Assembly: GCA_964523895.1 (NCBI GenBank) | Contig: CAZGBJ010000004.1 | Location: 60,859 to 124,858 of the forward strand | Source of the DNA: UBA7359 sp964523895 | GTDB taxonomy: Bacteria > Pseudomonadota > Gammaproteobacteria > Eutrophobiales > Eutrophobiaceae | DNA length: 64,000 nt | Reading direction: 5' to 3' | Shown here: positions 25,514 through 35,179 of the stretch, piece after piece | Position numbering within the stretch: position 1 is the stretch's first letter | Layout: every line of letters begins with the position of its first letter | The notes under the pieces: model-generated | What the model saw: only the letters and a program-made list of their open reading frames with translations | What the model was told of the DNA's origin: nothing | Database searches by the model: none | Position numbers and translations under genes: made by a program

Positions 25514-27418
25514 ATGAAAACAGTAGCGGAAGTATTTTCTGATGTCGGCGAACTGGCTAAATTAATAGAAGGTTATCGTCATCGTCCTGAGCAAGAGAAT
25601 ATGGCGCAAAAAATATTGTCTGCTATTAATGAGGGGCAAAGTCTGGTGTGTGAAGCTGGTACCGGTACTGGTAAAACAATGGCTTATCTTGTGCCAGCAT
25701 TGTTATCAAGGCAAAAAGTCATCGTGTCGACAGGTACGCGACATTTACAAGATCAGCTTTATCAGAAAGACTTACCTTTGTTGCTCGATGCGTTGAAATC
25801 GCCTGCGACGACGATGGTTCTGAAAGGTCGTGCAAACTATCTTTGTTTGCAGCGTATGGATGTCGCAATTCATGATTCGAAAGACTTAAGTTACCAGAAC
25901 ATGACAGACCTACAGGAAGTGGTGCAATGGTCTGCGTCAACGAAAACAGGCGATATTAATGAATTAGGCATGATTGAAGAGAATTCAGTTATTCGTCCCT
26001 TAATTACGTCTACGACAGAAAATTGTCTTGGTCAGAATTGCCCTGAATTTGAATCCTGTTTTGTATTTAAGAATAGAAAGAAAGCTCTTGAATCTGATTT
26101 GGTGATTACCAATCATCATTTGTTATTGGCTGATATGGGTTTGCGTGAAAGTGGTTTTGGCGAAGTATTGCCTTTGGCGGATCTTATTGTATTTGACGAA
26201 GCGCACCAGCTACCTGAACTTGCTTCTACCTACTTTAGTAAAACACTGGGCAGTCGCCAATTACTTGAATTAATTACCGATACTAAAACGGCAAATCATG
26301 AAGAAGCAGGCGACATAGTAGAACTACCAGAAGCACTGGCAAAATTTGAAAAATCAATTCGCGATGTACGTCTGGTTTTTGGACGTAAAGATCAGCGTAT
26401 GAACTGGCAGGAAACATGGGAGAAAACAGACTTATCGATTGAATTGCCGAAATTACTGGAAGCGTATCAGGTTGTACTGGATATACTTGATGCGGCGAGT
26501 GAAAGGGGAAAGTTGTTAGACAACTGCTGGCAACGGGCAAAGATGCATTACAATTATATTGAATCTTATATGGAAACAAATAATGAAGATTCAATACGAT
26601 GGCTAGAAATACGTGGACATCATTTATATCTTAATCAAACACCAGTTAATATTGCTGAAACCTTTCAGCAAAGGCTCAATGAATATAATGCAACGAGTGT
26701 CTTTACATCTGCAAGTCTGGCAATAAACAATGATTTTAAACACTTTAGTCGACAACTTGGTCTTGAGGAATGTTTAACCGAAGTGTGGGATAGCCCTTTC
26801 GATTATCAGTCTCAAACTTGCTTGTATCTTCCTGTTGATTTACCCGAACCAAATCAGACTGATTTTTTTGATGCATTTATAAAAAGAACAATAGAATTGC
26901 TATCGTACAGTGATGGTCATGCATTTGTTTTGTTTACCAGCCATCAAGCTTTGGCTAAAGCAGCAAAGATTTTATCTAAAGAAATTGATTATCCTATCTT
27001 TATTCAAGGTCGAGCACCTCGCTCTGAGTTGTTGAACCAATTTCGACAAACAAAACATGCAGTACTATTAGGAACAAGTAGTTTTTGGGAAGGAGTCGAT
27101 GTTAAAGGAGAAGCTTTATCTTCGGTAATTATCGATAAATTGCCTTTCGCCAGTCCGGATGATCCGGTATTACAGGCTCGCTTAAATCATTTTTCTAAAA
27201 ATGGGGGTAATGCTTTTATGGATTATCAGGTTCCACAAGCGGCCATAGCTTTAAAGCAAGGCGTTGGACGTTTAATACGTGATGTCAGCGACAGAGGCAT
27301 TTGTACTATTTGTGATAAACGTATTGTAAATAAAGCTTATGGCAAACGCTTGCTTAGTGCTTTGCCGCCTATGCCAATCACGCATGATATTAATGATGCA
27401 TATAATTTCTTTAATTAG
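25514..27418 (+). CDS. yoaA: ATP-dependent DNA helicase, DinG/YoaA family
   Basis: Superfamily 2, XPD-like 5'-3' helicase with a 4Fe-4S domain, 634 aa, the size of YoaA. Walker A is CEAGTGTGKTMAYL (about residue 47-60), the DEAH box VFDEAHQLPEL (about 225). Four iron-sulfur cysteines appear as YLCLQRM, then ENCLGQNCPEFESC. The C-terminal motif VI is GVGRLIRDVSDRG. In E. coli YoaA works with the Pol III chi subunit in damage tolerance. The gene symbol is by similarity; DinG is the alternative but is usually longer. Confidence 0.88.
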   Translation: MKTVAEVFSDVGELAKLIEGYRHRPEQENMAQKILSAINEGQSLVCEAGTGTGKTMAYLVPALLSRQKVIVSTGTRHLQDQLYQKDLPLLLDALKSPATTMVLKGRANYLCLQRMDVAIHDSKDLSYQNMTDLQEVVQWSASTKTGDINELGMIEENSVIRPLITSTTENCLGQNCPEFESCFVFKNRKKALESDLVITNHHLLLADMGLRESGFGEVLPLADLIVFDEAHQLPELASTYFSKTLGSRQLLELITDTKTANHEEAGDIVELPEALAKFEKSIRDVRLVFGRKDQRMNWQETWEKTDLSIELPKLLEAYQVVLDILDAASERGKLLDNCWQRAKMHYNYIESYMETNNEDSIRWLEIRGHHLYLNQTPVNIAETFQQRLNEYNATSVFTSASLAINNDFKHFSRQLGLEECLTEVWDSPFDYQSQTCLYLPVDLPEPNQTDFFDAFIKRTIELLSYSDGHAFVLFTSHQALAKAAKILSKEIDYPIFIQGRAPRSELLNQFRQTKHAVLLGTSSFWEGVDVKGEALSSVIIDKLPFASPDDPVLQARLNHFSKNGGNAFMDYQVPQAAIALKQGVGRLIRDVSDRGICTICDKRIVNKAYGKRLLSALPPMPITHDINDAYNFFN

Positions 27419-27438
27419 ATTACTTTGAAAAAAATATC

Positions 27439-28236
27439 ATGGCTAAGTCCAATAAAACGATATCTAAGTTAAAAATAAAGTCAGCTGATGCTATTAAAAT
27501 AATTCAAATAACAGATACGCATATACTGGACGACGGTGCGCCATCATTTAATGACTTTGATACCTCTGCCAGTTTGCTTCAAGTTGTAAAAAACATAAAA
27601 GAAAATGAGTCAGATGCAGACTTGATTTTATTGACTGGTGATTTGATACATGAAGCTACAGAAAGCGCGTATCAAAAATTAGCAGATCACCTATCGTCTT
27701 TGAAAACTCCTATTCTTTGTTTACCAGGTAATCATGATGACCCTGATATGATGAACGATATCATGGCATCTCATGGTTATGATGTTGGTAAAGTATTTAA
27801 AGCAGGGGAATGGTTAATTATTTTATTAAATACTTGTGTCATAGGGCAGCACAGTGGCGAATTATCCTCTTCAGAATTAGAGTTTTTACAAACAATACTA
27901 GAGTCGAATTCTGACAGTCATTGTTTAATAGCACTTCATCATCATCCGGTATCCATTAATAGCTCATGGATGGATTCAATGATATTAACTAATGCAAATG
28001 ACTTTTTGAGTGTCATTGATGGTTTTGATCATATTCGCGCGATCATTTGGGGACATATACATCAGGAATTCGAAATAATGAGAAAGAATGTGACCTTATT
28101 GGGTTCGCCGTCTACCTGTTTACAATTTATGCCTGGCAGTAATGAGTTTGCTGTGGATGATAAAACACCTGCCTATAGAAAATTAGCGCTTAAATCTAAT
28201 GGGATGCTTAGTTCTAATGTCGTTTACCTGAGTTAA
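27439..28236 (+). CDS. cpdA: Metallophosphoesterase, CpdA/Icc-like (3',5'-cAMP phosphodiesterase)
   Basis: Calcineurin-like phosphoesterase of 265 aa. Metal-binding motifs in order: QITDTHI (D-x-H), LTGDLIHE (GD), PGNHDD (GNHD), ALHHHPV and IWGHIHQEF (GHxH). This set and length match CpdA, which degrades cAMP. The window also has a DUF3095 cyclase-like protein, but no proven cyclase is adjacent. It starts 20 bases after the helicase gene. Confidence 0.85.
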   Translation: MAKSNKTISKLKIKSADAIKIIQITDTHILDDGAPSFNDFDTSASLLQVVKNIKENESDADLILLTGDLIHEATESAYQKLADHLSSLKTPILCLPGNHDDPDMMNDIMASHGYDVGKVFKAGEWLIILLNTCVIGQHSGELSSSELEFLQTILESNSDSHCLIALHHHPVSINSSWMDSMILTNANDFLSVIDGFDHIRAIIWGHIHQEFEIMRKNVTLLGSPSTCLQFMPGSNEFAVDDKTPAYRKLALKSNGMLSSNVVYLS

Positions 28237-28287
28237 TAATCCTATAATATAGTTTAAGTAATAATAATAACTTATTGAAATATATAA

Positions 28288-28953
28288 TTAATTTACTATT
28301 TTATTTCTCAAATAAACAGGTGAAGCTGCTTCTGCTGATATTGCCTTGCCTTCACTATAAGCGGCTTTTGCCAGCGTTATAATATCGGAAGCGGAGGGCA
28401 GAGCATCGCCGTTAATAGCGGCCAACTTACGGTTAAATCTAGATTGCAGCTCTTCAGAGTAGGTTTCCCAACCCGTTCCAGCGCCAAACCAGTCTCCTTC
28501 GCAAGGAATAGAAAAATCAGTTGGAGAACATACTTCTTCTTTTATGAGTGGCAGCATTAATCCTGAATCATCTTTTTTATATAAGCCCCAATAGATTTCT
28601 TGCATACGTGCATCAATAGCAGAAGCAACATAGTTGTGTTCATTGGCAAAGTGTTGTGCCAATGCGGCTAATGTCGATACGGGAATAAGCGGCAGGTCAT
28701 GGGCAAAAGCCAGTCCTTGTGCCACGCCAATGGCAACACGAACACCAGTGAACGCCCCAGGGCCTTGTCCAAAGGCAATAGCATCAAGGTCTTTTACTTC
28801 AATATCAGCTTCGCGAAGTAAATCATCGATCATCGGAAGAATTAACTCTGTGTGCCGTCGGGGAGCTATTTCAAAACGTAATTTACATTGATCATTAATA
28901 TCGAGTGCGGCAGAACACGCTTCCGTTGCTGTTTCAATGGCAAGTATTTTCAT
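28288..28953 (-). CDS. tsaB: tRNA threonylcarbamoyladenosine biosynthesis protein TsaB
   Basis: 221-residue ASKHA-fold protein. MKILAIETATEACSAALDIN at the start and FGQGPGAFTGVRVAIGVAQG (about residues 61-80) are the family signature. TsaB scaffolds TsaD and TsaE for the t6A37 modification of ANN-decoding tRNAs. Convergent with cpdA, 52 bases apart, and divergent from the Lol permease. Confidence 0.94.
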   Translation of the reverse strand: MKILAIETATEACSAALDINDQCKLRFEIAPRRHTELILPMIDDLLREADIEVKDLDAIAFGQGPGAFTGVRVAIGVAQGLAFAHDLPLIPVSTLAALAQHFANEHNYVASAIDARMQEIYWGLYKKDDSGLMLPLIKEEVCSPTDFSIPCEGDWFGAGTGWETYSEELQSRFNRKLAAINGDALPSASDIITLAKAAYSEGKAISAEAASPVYLRNKIVN

Positions 28954-29095
28954 TTTTTACTAGGTAGTTCTTTAAAGTTAGTATTTAACAAGAAAGAAAA
29001 TACATCTTGACCTAAATACAATCAAATTAAACTTATTCCAGTATCTCTTTAATTTAGTTTCAAGCTTAGCCTAAGCCAACTATAATACACGACTT

Positions 29096-30340
29096 ATGTT
29101 TAATTCATTTGAAACCATGATTGGCTTGCGTTATGTGCGTGCGCGTCGCCGTAACCATTTCATTTCTTTCATTTCCATGACTTCCATGCTGGGTTTAGCT
29201 CTGGGTGTTATGGCATTGATTACTGTGCTTTCGGTGATGAATGGTTTTGAAAAAGAATTAAAAGAACGGATATTGGGTATGGCGTCTCATGCAACAATTG
29301 TTGAAGATGGTGATACTTTAAGTAATTGGCAGCCTATAGCAGAAGAAGTATTGCATCATCCTGAGATTATCGGTGTTGCGCCATATATACATGCTGAAGG
29401 GATGTTACTGAAAGATAAAAGCGTAAATGGTGCAATCATACGCGGTATTTTGCCAAGTGAAGAACCTAAAGTCGCCGTAGTCACGGAAAAAATGACACAC
29501 GGTAATCTGGATGATTTACAGGCAGGTGACTTTAATATTGTATTAGGCAAGGAACTGGCGCGAAAACTGGGTGTTATAGTTGGAGATAAAGTGACTTTGG
29601 TTGCTCCGCAGGCGAATGTGACACCTGCCGGAATTTTGCCAAGGCTAAAACGATTTACTTTAGTTGGTATTTTTGAAGTTGGCATGCATGAATTTGATAG
29701 TGGTTTAGCCTTAATTCATATGGATGATGCAATGCGATTATTTCGTAAAACTGCTCCAACAGGCTTACGTTTGAAAACCAGTAATATTCTGAAAGCGCCT
29801 GTTATAAGCAGGGAAATCGCTAGTCAGTTGCCCGGTCATTACTGGGTTGTTGACTGGACTCAACGACATGCTAATTTTTTTCGCGCATTAAAAACAGAAA
29901 AAACAGTAATGTTTGTCATATTGACACTGATCGTTGCTGTTGCGGCTTTTAATATTATTTCGACTTTAGTCATGATGGTGTCTGACAAACAAGCTGATAT
30001 TGCAGTATTAAGAACCTTAGGTGCTAGTCCGGGAAGTATTCTTAAAATCTTTATGCTTCAGGGAACGATTATTGGTTTAGTCGGCATAACAATAGGCGTT
30101 ATCGGTGGTGTCTGGATAGCCTCCAATGTGGAAACGATAGTTCCGGCCATTGAGTCAATGTTAGGCCGTAAATTTTTATCTGCTGATGTGTATTACATTA
30201 GCGATCTTCCTTCAGATATGCATTGGAATGATGTCATAGCAATCAGTATTATTTCTTTTGTATTGTGTTTGTTAGCGACAATTTATCCTGCTTTGCGTGC
30301 ATCGAAGACTCAACCTGCTGAGGCATTGCGTTATGAGTGA
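29096..30340 (+). CDS. lolC: Lipoprotein-releasing ABC transporter permease (LolC/LolE/LolF type)
   Basis: Inner-membrane permease that extracts outer-membrane lipoproteins and passes them to LolA. 414 aa with four TM segments: one near residues 24-45, a large periplasmic domain, and three after residue 270. SMLGLALGVMALITVLSVMN and the end ATIYPALRASKTQPAEALRY (FtsX/MacB-like) are characteristic. The periplasmic hook region APQANVTPAGILPRLKRF resembles LolC. Only one permease gene is present next to lolD, so a homodimer (LolF-type) or a second permease elsewhere must be assumed. Overlaps lolD by eight bases. Confidence 0.92.
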   Translation: MFNSFETMIGLRYVRARRRNHFISFISMTSMLGLALGVMALITVLSVMNGFEKELKERILGMASHATIVEDGDTLSNWQPIAEEVLHHPEIIGVAPYIHAEGMLLKDKSVNGAIIRGILPSEEPKVAVVTEKMTHGNLDDLQAGDFNIVLGKELARKLGVIVGDKVTLVAPQANVTPAGILPRLKRFTLVGIFEVGMHEFDSGLALIHMDDAMRLFRKTAPTGLRLKTSNILKAPVISREIASQLPGHYWVVDWTQRHANFFRALKTEKTVMFVILTLIVAVAAFNIISTLVMMVSDKQADIAVLRTLGASPGSILKIFMLQGTIIGLVGITIGVIGGVWIASNVETIVPAIESMLGRKFLSADVYYISDLPSDMHWNDVIAISIISFVLCLLATIYPALRASKTQPAEALRYE

Positions 30341-31010
30341 TGCATTGTTGGCGACAAAAGATCTGGGTAAACATTTTAGCGATGGTGAATTACGTGTTGA
30401 TGTTTTGAAAGGTATTGATTTTAGTATTAAGAAGAATGAAAGTGTGGCGATTATTGGCGCTTCAGGCTCAGGCAAAAGCACATTATTGCATCTACTCGGT
30501 GGCCTTGATATTCCTGATAAAGGCGATGTTCTTATTAATGGTAAAAGCATGAGTAATTTGAATGATGAGCAACGCGGTGAAATGCGTAACAAGCATCTTG
30601 GTTTTATTTATCAATTTCATCATTTGCTGCCTGAATTTACTGCTTTGGAAAATGTAGCAATGCCATTATTAATCAGACGTGATAATCAAACAGAAGCGAT
30701 GGATAAGGCAAATATTTTATTAGAAAAAGTTGGCTTGTCAGAACGAATAGAACATCGTCCAGGAGAGTTGTCCGGTGGAGAACGGCAACGGGCAGCCATT
30801 GCCAGAGCATTAGTTACTGAGCCGGCCTGTATTCTTGCTGATGAGCCAACTGGCAACCTGGATGAAAAAACAGCCGATCAAGTGTTTGAGTTGATATTGG
30901 AATTAAATAAAAACCTGGGGACGAGTTTGATTATGGTGACACATAATCTGGAGCTGTCTAAACGGGTTGATCGAATAGTCGAATTAAAAGAAGGAATATT
31001 GACAGAATAG
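30333..31010 (+). CDS. lolD: Lipoprotein-releasing ABC transporter ATPase LolD
   Basis: 225-residue ABC ATPase. Walker A GASGSGKST, signature LSGGERQRAAIARAL, Walker B CILADEPTGNLD and the switch His in MVTHNLEL. The ATG at 30333 (MSDALLATKDLGKHF) overlaps the permease gene and fits the family start. It energises lipoprotein release with the neighbouring permease. Confidence 0.95.
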   Translation: MSDALLATKDLGKHFSDGELRVDVLKGIDFSIKKNESVAIIGASGSGKSTLLHLLGGLDIPDKGDVLINGKSMSNLNDEQRGEMRNKHLGFIYQFHHLLPEFTALENVAMPLLIRRDNQTEAMDKANILLEKVGLSERIEHRPGELSGGERQRAAIARALVTEPACILADEPTGNLDEKTADQVFELILELNKNLGTSLIMVTHNLELSKRVDRIVELKEGILTE

Positions 31011-31032
31011 AGAGTAATGGTTTTGCTAAGTG

Positions 31033-31548
31033 TTATTTTTGTCTACGCCTTTTTTCCCACTTGGTAACTGCAGTGATACGCCAGATTAATCTAATAATTA
31101 GATAGGTCAGGAGTGAACTAATCGTCCCCAGTATAAAACAGCCGAGTAGTAATGGTTCCCAGATATGTATAAGTGCATCGCTGAACCAGTCCATTGAAAA
31201 AGTAAATGCAGCATATTTTTCTTCTAATCCAAGAATTTTTGTTCCCAATTGATAGGAAAAAAAGAATATTGGTGAGATTGTGATAGGGTTAGTAGATAAG
31301 GAGAATACGATAGCAATCGGTAAATTCATCCGAAACAGGATTGCCAATGCTGCTGAGCTTAGTGTTTGTACCGGAAAAGGAATAAAGGCACAGAATACTC
31401 CGATAGCTGCGCCACCAGCAGATGAGCGCCGATGAATATGCCAGATATTGGGATCATGCAAATAATCAGAAAGGAGGTGTAAGCTACCGTGTTTCTGAAG
31501 ATGATCTTTATGAGGCAGGTAACGCTTAAACAGGTTTCGTAAACTCAT
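31033..31548 (-). CDS. DUF2062 membrane protein
   Basis: 171 residues with two or three hydrophobic segments. HRRSSAGGAAIGVFCAFIPF and LSTNPITISPIFFFSYQLG are the DUF2062 core, followed by a last TM (LLLGCFILGTISSLLTYLII) and a basic tail. The family is often encoded between lolD and comEC in gammaproteobacteria, as here. No function is established. Convergent with lolD. Confidence 0.88.
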   Translation of the reverse strand: MSLRNLFKRYLPHKDHLQKHGSLHLLSDYLHDPNIWHIHRRSSAGGAAIGVFCAFIPFPVQTLSSAALAILFRMNLPIAIVFSLSTNPITISPIFFFSYQLGTKILGLEEKYAAFTFSMDWFSDALIHIWEPLLLGCFILGTISSLLTYLIIRLIWRITAVTKWEKRRRQK

Positions 31549-31625
31549 TTTCCCTAAATTATTAGTATTACTTTAAAAAAGCGCGCTATTATAGCTTAAT
31601 AACTTTACAGGGAGTTAAATAGTTT

Positions 31626-33920
31626 ATGCTCGCAGGGACGCTGGCATTTATCGCAGGTATCTATTGTTTGATGCAACTACATTGGTTGCCATCACTTTGG
31701 ATACTTATCTCCTTACCACTACTGTTTCTACTTACTCGTTTTTTCTCTGCTTTTCGACTGGTCTTGCTTTTTTTAATCGGGTTCTGTTGGGCATTATTTC
31801 GTGCTGGATTGGAACTGGAACATTCTTTGGATTCAAATATTGAGAACAATGAGGTCTTTATAAGAGGTGTAGTTATTTCAATTCCAGAAATATATGACGA
31901 TCATATTCGTTTTCTAATCGACACTAAGGAAGTAACAAATTTAAAAGGAAAATCTTTTCGCTCTCCCGGAATCGTTCGCTTAAGTTGGTATAAAAATAAA
32001 AACATTATTGTGCCAGGTGAAATATGGCAGTTAAAAGTAAAACTAAAACGACCTTACGGATTCATGAATGCAGGTGGATTTGATTATGAAGCCTGGATGT
32101 TAAGACAAGGCATAAAAGCAACAGGCTATGTAAAATTTGACAAACATAATATAAAAACAGGTATGAGCAATGCTTATTTCATTCAAAAACTTCGCTATAA
32201 ATTAGCATATCAATTAAAACAAAATCTGGATAAACCTTTGCTTGGTTTAGTGCTTGCTTTGAGTTTAGGTGATCGAAGTCAGCTTGAAGCAGAGCAATGG
32301 AAGGTATTTACCAAAACAGGCACAAATCATCTGATAGCAATATCAGGTTTGCATCTAGGTTTAATAGCGGGATTTATTTATTTTCTTGCCAGTTTTATCT
32401 GGAGTCGATTTTATTTTTTGACTCAACGAATTCCAGCGCCGCTAGTTGCTTCGATAATGGCATTTGCTGGCGCTTTTTTCTATGCGCTGCTTTCGGGGTT
32501 TGCACTTCCTGCACAACGTGCATTAATCATGATAGCTATTTTTTTGTTGGCTTTGTTTTCGGCAAGACAAATATTAATTACCAATGTTATTTGTATTGCT
32601 GTGATATTAGTGCTTGCTCTAGATCCGTTTGCCATAATTGCAGCTGATTTTTATTTGTCATTTATGGCTGTCATATTTATTTTGTATATAAGTCGTTTCA
32701 GAATAAATAATTATCACCATTTAAACCGATGGATTCGTTTGCAGTGTTTACTCAGTATTGCTTTATTTCCGATATTGATTTTTTGGTTTAAACAAATCCC
32801 GCTTTATAGTGTATTGGCAAATGTAATCGCAATCCCGGTTATTGGGTTTTTAATCGTGCCATTAATTTTGATTGCATTAATTTTATTATTTCCATTACCG
32901 CAGGCGGCTCAATTCTTATATACCTTAATAGATAAAATAAATGAACAACACTGGGCTTATCTTGAATTTTTGTCACAGCAAAATAACGCGATTATTCCTA
33001 TTGCCGCAGCAAATTTGTTCTCACTAATATTAGCTGTAATAGGTATATTTATTTTATTAATGCCGAAAGGCTTACCGGCAAGGTGGTCAGGCATATTCTT
33101 CATTATGCCCTTATTGTTTCCATTAACTTATCAATTGAAACAGGGTGAATTTGATTTTGTGCTATTAGATGCAGGGCAGGGTTTAGCTAGTGTAATACAA
33201 ACCAGAGAACATACACTGATTTATGACACAGGTGCTCGCTTTTCTGAACGTTTTAATATTGGAGATGCTGTACTTAAACCTTATCTGAGGCATAAAGGAA
33301 TCAAGCAAATATCACTATTATTAATCAGTCATGGAGATAATGATCATATTGGAGGCGCAACAGCAATTATTGAGAATTTTAAAATTAACAAAATTTTAAG
33401 TAGCGTAGCGGAGAGATTTACCGGCCATTTTCCAGAGCATAAATCAGAATCTTGCTATGTCGGTCAAAAATGGCGTTGGGATGATGTCGATTTTGAAATA
33501 CTCCATCCGAAAGTGGAGAGTTCATTGCTGGGCAATAATGCTTCATGTGTACTTAAGGTGTCTTCTAGATTGGGCTCAGTGTTACTTGCCGGAGATATTG
33601 AGAAAAAGGCTGAAAAAAGCATGATAGAGCGCTATGGAAACAACCTGCATGCTGATATCTTGCTTGTTCCACATCATGGTAGTAGAACCTCGTCGACAAA
33701 GGATTTTATTTCCGCTGTTTCACCCAAGTATGCATTTATTCCGGCTGGATATAGGAATCGATTTGGTTTCCCAAAACAGGATATAATGGACAGATATGAG
33801 CTTCATGGTGTGAAAACACTTGTTAGCTATGAAACAGGGGAATTATCTGCAAAATTTCGTGATGAAGGTTTGCAAATTGATGAATTTCGAACAAAAAATC
33901 GACGTTTCTGGCATCATTAA
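31626..33920 (+). CDS. comEC: DNA internalization-related competence protein ComEC/Rec2
   Basis: Inner-membrane channel for uptake of single-stranded DNA, 764 aa, full length. Two TM segments open the protein, followed by an OB-like DUF4131 domain, the competence core with NHLIAISGLHLGLIAGFIY (about residues 236-254) and SGFALPAQRALIMI, eight or so TM helices, and a C-terminal metallo-beta-lactamase domain with LISHGDNDHIGGATAI (HxDxDH, about 569-584) and LVPHHGSRTS. The genes for the type IV pilus and ComEA are not here. ATG with AGGGAG upstream. Confidence 0.93.
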   Translation: MLAGTLAFIAGIYCLMQLHWLPSLWILISLPLLFLLTRFFSAFRLVLLFLIGFCWALFRAGLELEHSLDSNIENNEVFIRGVVISIPEIYDDHIRFLIDTKEVTNLKGKSFRSPGIVRLSWYKNKNIIVPGEIWQLKVKLKRPYGFMNAGGFDYEAWMLRQGIKATGYVKFDKHNIKTGMSNAYFIQKLRYKLAYQLKQNLDKPLLGLVLALSLGDRSQLEAEQWKVFTKTGTNHLIAISGLHLGLIAGFIYFLASFIWSRFYFLTQRIPAPLVASIMAFAGAFFYALLSGFALPAQRALIMIAIFLLALFSARQILITNVICIAVILVLALDPFAIIAADFYLSFMAVIFILYISRFRINNYHHLNRWIRLQCLLSIALFPILIFWFKQIPLYSVLANVIAIPVIGFLIVPLILIALILLFPLPQAAQFLYTLIDKINEQHWAYLEFLSQQNNAIIPIAAANLFSLILAVIGIFILLMPKGLPARWSGIFFIMPLLFPLTYQLKQGEFDFVLLDAGQGLASVIQTREHTLIYDTGARFSERFNIGDAVLKPYLRHKGIKQISLLLISHGDNDHIGGATAIIENFKINKILSSVAERFTGHFPEHKSESCYVGQKWRWDDVDFEILHPKVESSLLGNNASCVLKVSSRLGSVLLAGDIEKKAEKSMIERYGNNLHADILLVPHHGSRTSSTKDFISAVSPKYAFIPAGYRNRFGFPKQDIMDRYELHGVKTLVSYETGELSAKFRDEGLQIDEFRTKNRRFWHH

Positions 33921-33962
33921 GATTCTATAAACTCGTAAATTAAATTTCTGGAGTGATATTAC

Positions 33963-34592
33963 GTGCTTGAATTAATCAAGGCCGGTGGTTTGCTTATGTG
34001 GCCGATTATATTGTGTTCTATTATAACAATGGCCATTATTGCAGAACGATTCTGGTCCCTCAGAGCAATCAAGGTCGCGCCAGAGAATTTGGTCGCCAAA
34101 GTATGGCAATGGCAGAAAGTAGGGCACTTGGATAGCAAGAGAATTAGAGATTTACGAGATAGTTCTCCATTGGGAAAAATATTAGCGGCAGGATTGCTTC
34201 AGCGAAATCATTCTCGTGAGATCATGAAAGAGAGTATTGAAGAGGTAGGACGACATGTCGCGCATGAACTCGAACGTTTTTTAAATACACTCGGTACAAT
34301 TGCCTCGATATCACCACTGCTGGGTTTGTTGGGAACAGTCATCGGTATGATTAAGGTATTCACGGTGATTACTGCTCAAGGAGTCGGTGATCCCAGTATT
34401 TTATCTGAAGGTATATCCGAAGCATTATTAACTACCGCAGCGGGTCTAACCGTGGCCATTCCAAGTTTAATGTTTCATCGTTATTTTCGCGGAAGGATTG
34501 ATGGCTTAATTGTGACAATGGAACAGGAATCATTAAAAATGGTTGAGGTGATGCACGGTCTTCGTGAAAAAGAGAATGAAACAGGTGATTAA
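33963..34592 (+). CDS. exbB: MotA/TolQ/ExbB-type proton channel protein
   Basis: 209 residues with three TM helices (about 8-28, 105-130, 155-175). TM2-TM3 carry LGTIASISPLLGLLGTVIGM and ALLTTAAGLTVAIPSLMFH, the ExbB/TolQ signature. GTG start with TGGAGTG upstream. Followed three bases later by exbD. In pseudomonads the same pair lies between comEC and lpxK; whether it energises a TonB system or another envelope machine is unresolved. Confidence 0.9.
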   Translation: MLELIKAGGLLMWPIILCSIITMAIIAERFWSLRAIKVAPENLVAKVWQWQKVGHLDSKRIRDLRDSSPLGKILAAGLLQRNHSREIMKESIEEVGRHVAHELERFLNTLGTIASISPLLGLLGTVIGMIKVFTVITAQGVGDPSILSEGISEALLTTAAGLTVAIPSLMFHRYFRGRIDGLIVTMEQESLKMVEVMHGLREKENETGD

Positions 34593-34595
34593 TAA

Positions 34596-35015
34596 ATGAA
34601 TTTCCGACCAGAAAGACGAGATGACGTCGACCTTGATATCACTCCCCTGATTGATGTCGTGTTCTTGCTATTGATATTTTTCATGGTCTCGACAACGTTT
34701 GAACATAACTCAGAAATCAATATTACTTTACCAAGTTCTTCTAAAGAAATAACGCAAGCCAAGCCTGATGCTGTCAATGTTGGCCTGGATTCTCAAGGAG
34801 CAGTTTATATTAATGATAAAGCACTGGTGAATGCCCAGATCGAAACAATTAAATCGGCATTGTCTGAAGCGTTAGTTGGTTTGGATGAGCCACCGATTAT
34901 TATTAGTGCAGATGCTAATGCCAGTCATCAGTCTGTTGTTCGTGTTATGGATGCGGCACGCCAGTTAGGATTAGTTAAGATTACTTTTGCGACGCAAGAA
35001 TTAGAAGATAAGTGA
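34596..35015 (+). CDS. exbD: ExbD/TolR-type biopolymer transport protein
   Basis: 139 residues. A single N-terminal TM, LDITPLIDVVFLLLIFFMVS, carries the proton-binding Asp of ExbD/TolR, followed by a periplasmic domain (VNVGLDSQGAVYINDKAL ... ARQLGLVKITFAT). Works with the upstream ExbB-like channel. In-frame, immediately downstream, so translationally linked. Confidence 0.92.
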   Translation: MNFRPERRDDVDLDITPLIDVVFLLLIFFMVSTTFEHNSEINITLPSSSKEITQAKPDAVNVGLDSQGAVYINDKALVNAQIETIKSALSEALVGLDEPPIIISADANASHQSVVRVMDAARQLGLVKITFATQELEDK

Positions 35016-35179
35016 TGGGGACGAGAATAGTCTTTTTTTGTGATTAATATGCCGTTCCTTGTAAATTATTCATGGTAAGCGGCGTCAGCACTGTGCTTCC
35101 TTGCTCTCACAAAAAAATCCTATTTTCATTATTTATTAAATTAGAGCATGTGTGCATAAATCGGGTTTGATATTGTCAA

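Noticed and set aside
34989..35179. Gap between exbD and lpxK as a lost msbA gene
   Set aside because: The same order without msbA is normal in pseudomonads, and the 164 bases show no remnant coding frame.
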